Source of the DNA: Trichuris trichiura
Lineage: Eukaryota; Nematoda; Enoplea; Trichinellida; Trichuridae
DNA: 64,000 nucleotides
NCBI GenBank assembly: GCA_037903355.1
Contig: JBAJFE010000058.1
Coordinates: 79,842 to 143,841 of the forward strand
Direction: 5' to 3'
Part shown: positions 63,284 to 64,000 of the stretch, piece after piece
Layout of the letters: each line of letters opens with the position of its first letter
How positions within the stretch are numbered: position 1 is the stretch's first letter
Made by a program: the position numbers and the translations under genes
Notes under the pieces: model-generated
Databases searched by the model: none
What the model was told of the DNA's origin: nothing
The model's input: only the letters and a program-made list of their open reading frames with translations

Positions 63284-64000
63284 TTGTTAATTGCGAAAGC
63301 GGCTACGCCTCATACTATCGGCGAGAAATTAATAATGCCCGCCATAGCTGAAGTTCTGGAAACCGTGCTTCACCAAAACGCACATGATGTTACTGAGAAA
63401 ATACCACTGAGCAATGATACTGTTCAAAGACGAATCGATGCATTGGCTAAAAACACCGAAGAAACGCTCTGCTGCATGCCAGAGAGAGGGAATTCTCGTT
63501 GCAATTAGACGAATCTGCATTGCCTGGAAATTAATAGCTTGTACTGGCTTACGTCCAGTTTAGAACAATTTGTAGAAGAGTTAGTTTTCGAAAGAATTGA
63601 GTACAGATAGAAGGGGTGAGTCTATCTTTCAAGTAGTGGAAGCATCCTTTACGGAAAAAGCACTTCTTCAGAACATGATAGCCGTGGCAACAAATGGTGC
63701 ACCAGCTATGCTCAGCAGTCAGCGAGGATTCACATCGTATCTAAAAAACATAGTTCCCAACATGCTGTGAATCCACTGTGTTGCACCGGCAGCATCTCAT
63801 AGCCAGTCATTTTAAGCCGCGTTTGCATGAATCCCTTCGGTATTTCATCAACGCGGTAAACAAAATCAAAGGTAATCCACTCAGTGAAAGACTTTTTCGA
63901 TGATTATGTGATGAAAATAACGAGGACTTTAATCGTCTACTTCTGCCCACAGAATTGAGATGGCTATCAAAAGGTGCCTGCCTGTCAAGGTTTTTCGTCG
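63284..64000 (+). pseudogene. hAT H3 transposase, catalytic region, decayed and cut by window end
   Basis: AKAATPHTIGEKLIMPAIAE, PLSNDTVQRRIDALAKNTEE, LQLDESALPG, then after frame breaks HRQHLIASHFKPRLHESL, INAVNKIKGNPLSERL and LRWLSKGACLSRF at the window edge. Same order as H1 and ZBED5/SCAND3. At least four stops or frameshifts. The end of the element lies outside. Confidence 0.8.

Larger units (their letters stand above)
60273..64000 (+). mobile_element. hAT-Buster-type element H3 (same family as H2), runs off the window
   Basis: Starts CAATACTTCTCAC directly after the octamer GTCTAACG that ends H2. The first ~350 bp match the start of H2 (49085-49440). It is opened by a Tigger at 60625-62528 and then continues with the leader and a longer transposase remnant to the window end. 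Confidence 0.82.

Overview
The window is eukaryotic genomic DNA. It has spliced genes with ~50-bp GT-AG introns, AATAAA signals, a BPI-family lipid-binding protein exon and a complete replication protein A large subunit gene (RPA1). The rest is a thick layer of transposable elements (TEs). The mixture of Merlin/IS1595-type, hAT-Buster-type, Tigger/pogo-type, mariner, Penelope-like (PLE) and Ty3/gypsy elements, the compact introns and the BPI gene fit a nematode, most likely a whipworm-like (Trichuris/Dorylaimia) genome. This is an inference from gene content, not proof.

Layout. 1-6.8 kb: a pogo-like non-autonomous element split by two Merlin insertions, sitting in a PLE that is also split by a hAT. 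7.3-8.6 kb: last exon of a BPI/LBP-family gene. 9.4-14 kb: Merlin transposase with two introns, cut by a hAT-Buster element. 15.0-20.3 kb: one Tigger-like element carrying five nested insertions. 20.3-22.8 kb: PLE scrap with a hammerhead ribozyme, a nearly intact pogo transposase, hAT and Merlin scraps. 23.7-28.6 kb: a ~620-bp repeat in two inverted copies around two hAT elements inserted at one target octamer. 28.9-43.4 kb: RPA1, 15 exons, with a PLE in intron 5, a PLE palindrome in intron 8 and a 9.1-kb intron 10 packed with Tigger/pogo elements. 44.3-44.8 kb: probable small unknown gene on the minus strand. 45.4-49.1 kb: Merlin copies and scrambled gag / protease-integrase retroelement pieces. 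49.1-60.3 kb: one hAT element expanded from under 2 kb to 11 kb by nested PLE, gypsy, hAT and Merlin insertions. 60.3-64 kb: a second hAT of the same family, holding a Tigger with an intact ORF that lacks the catalytic domain.

The elements can be ordered by target-site duplications (TSDs): 8-9 bp for Merlin, 8 bp of form nnnTAnnn for hAT-Buster, TA for Tigger/pogo, ~12 bp for PLE and 5 bp for gypsy. The most interesting signals are (i) six hammerhead ribozyme motifs with an intact core, in PLE palindromes; (ii) hAT elements that reuse the same 8-bp target, including the same octamer inside Merlin copies; (iii) transposase-derived ORFs that keep DNA-binding and dimerisation parts but have lost the catalytic domain. 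All reading was by eye. Family names above superfamily level, copy boundaries to the base, and the organism need database searches.
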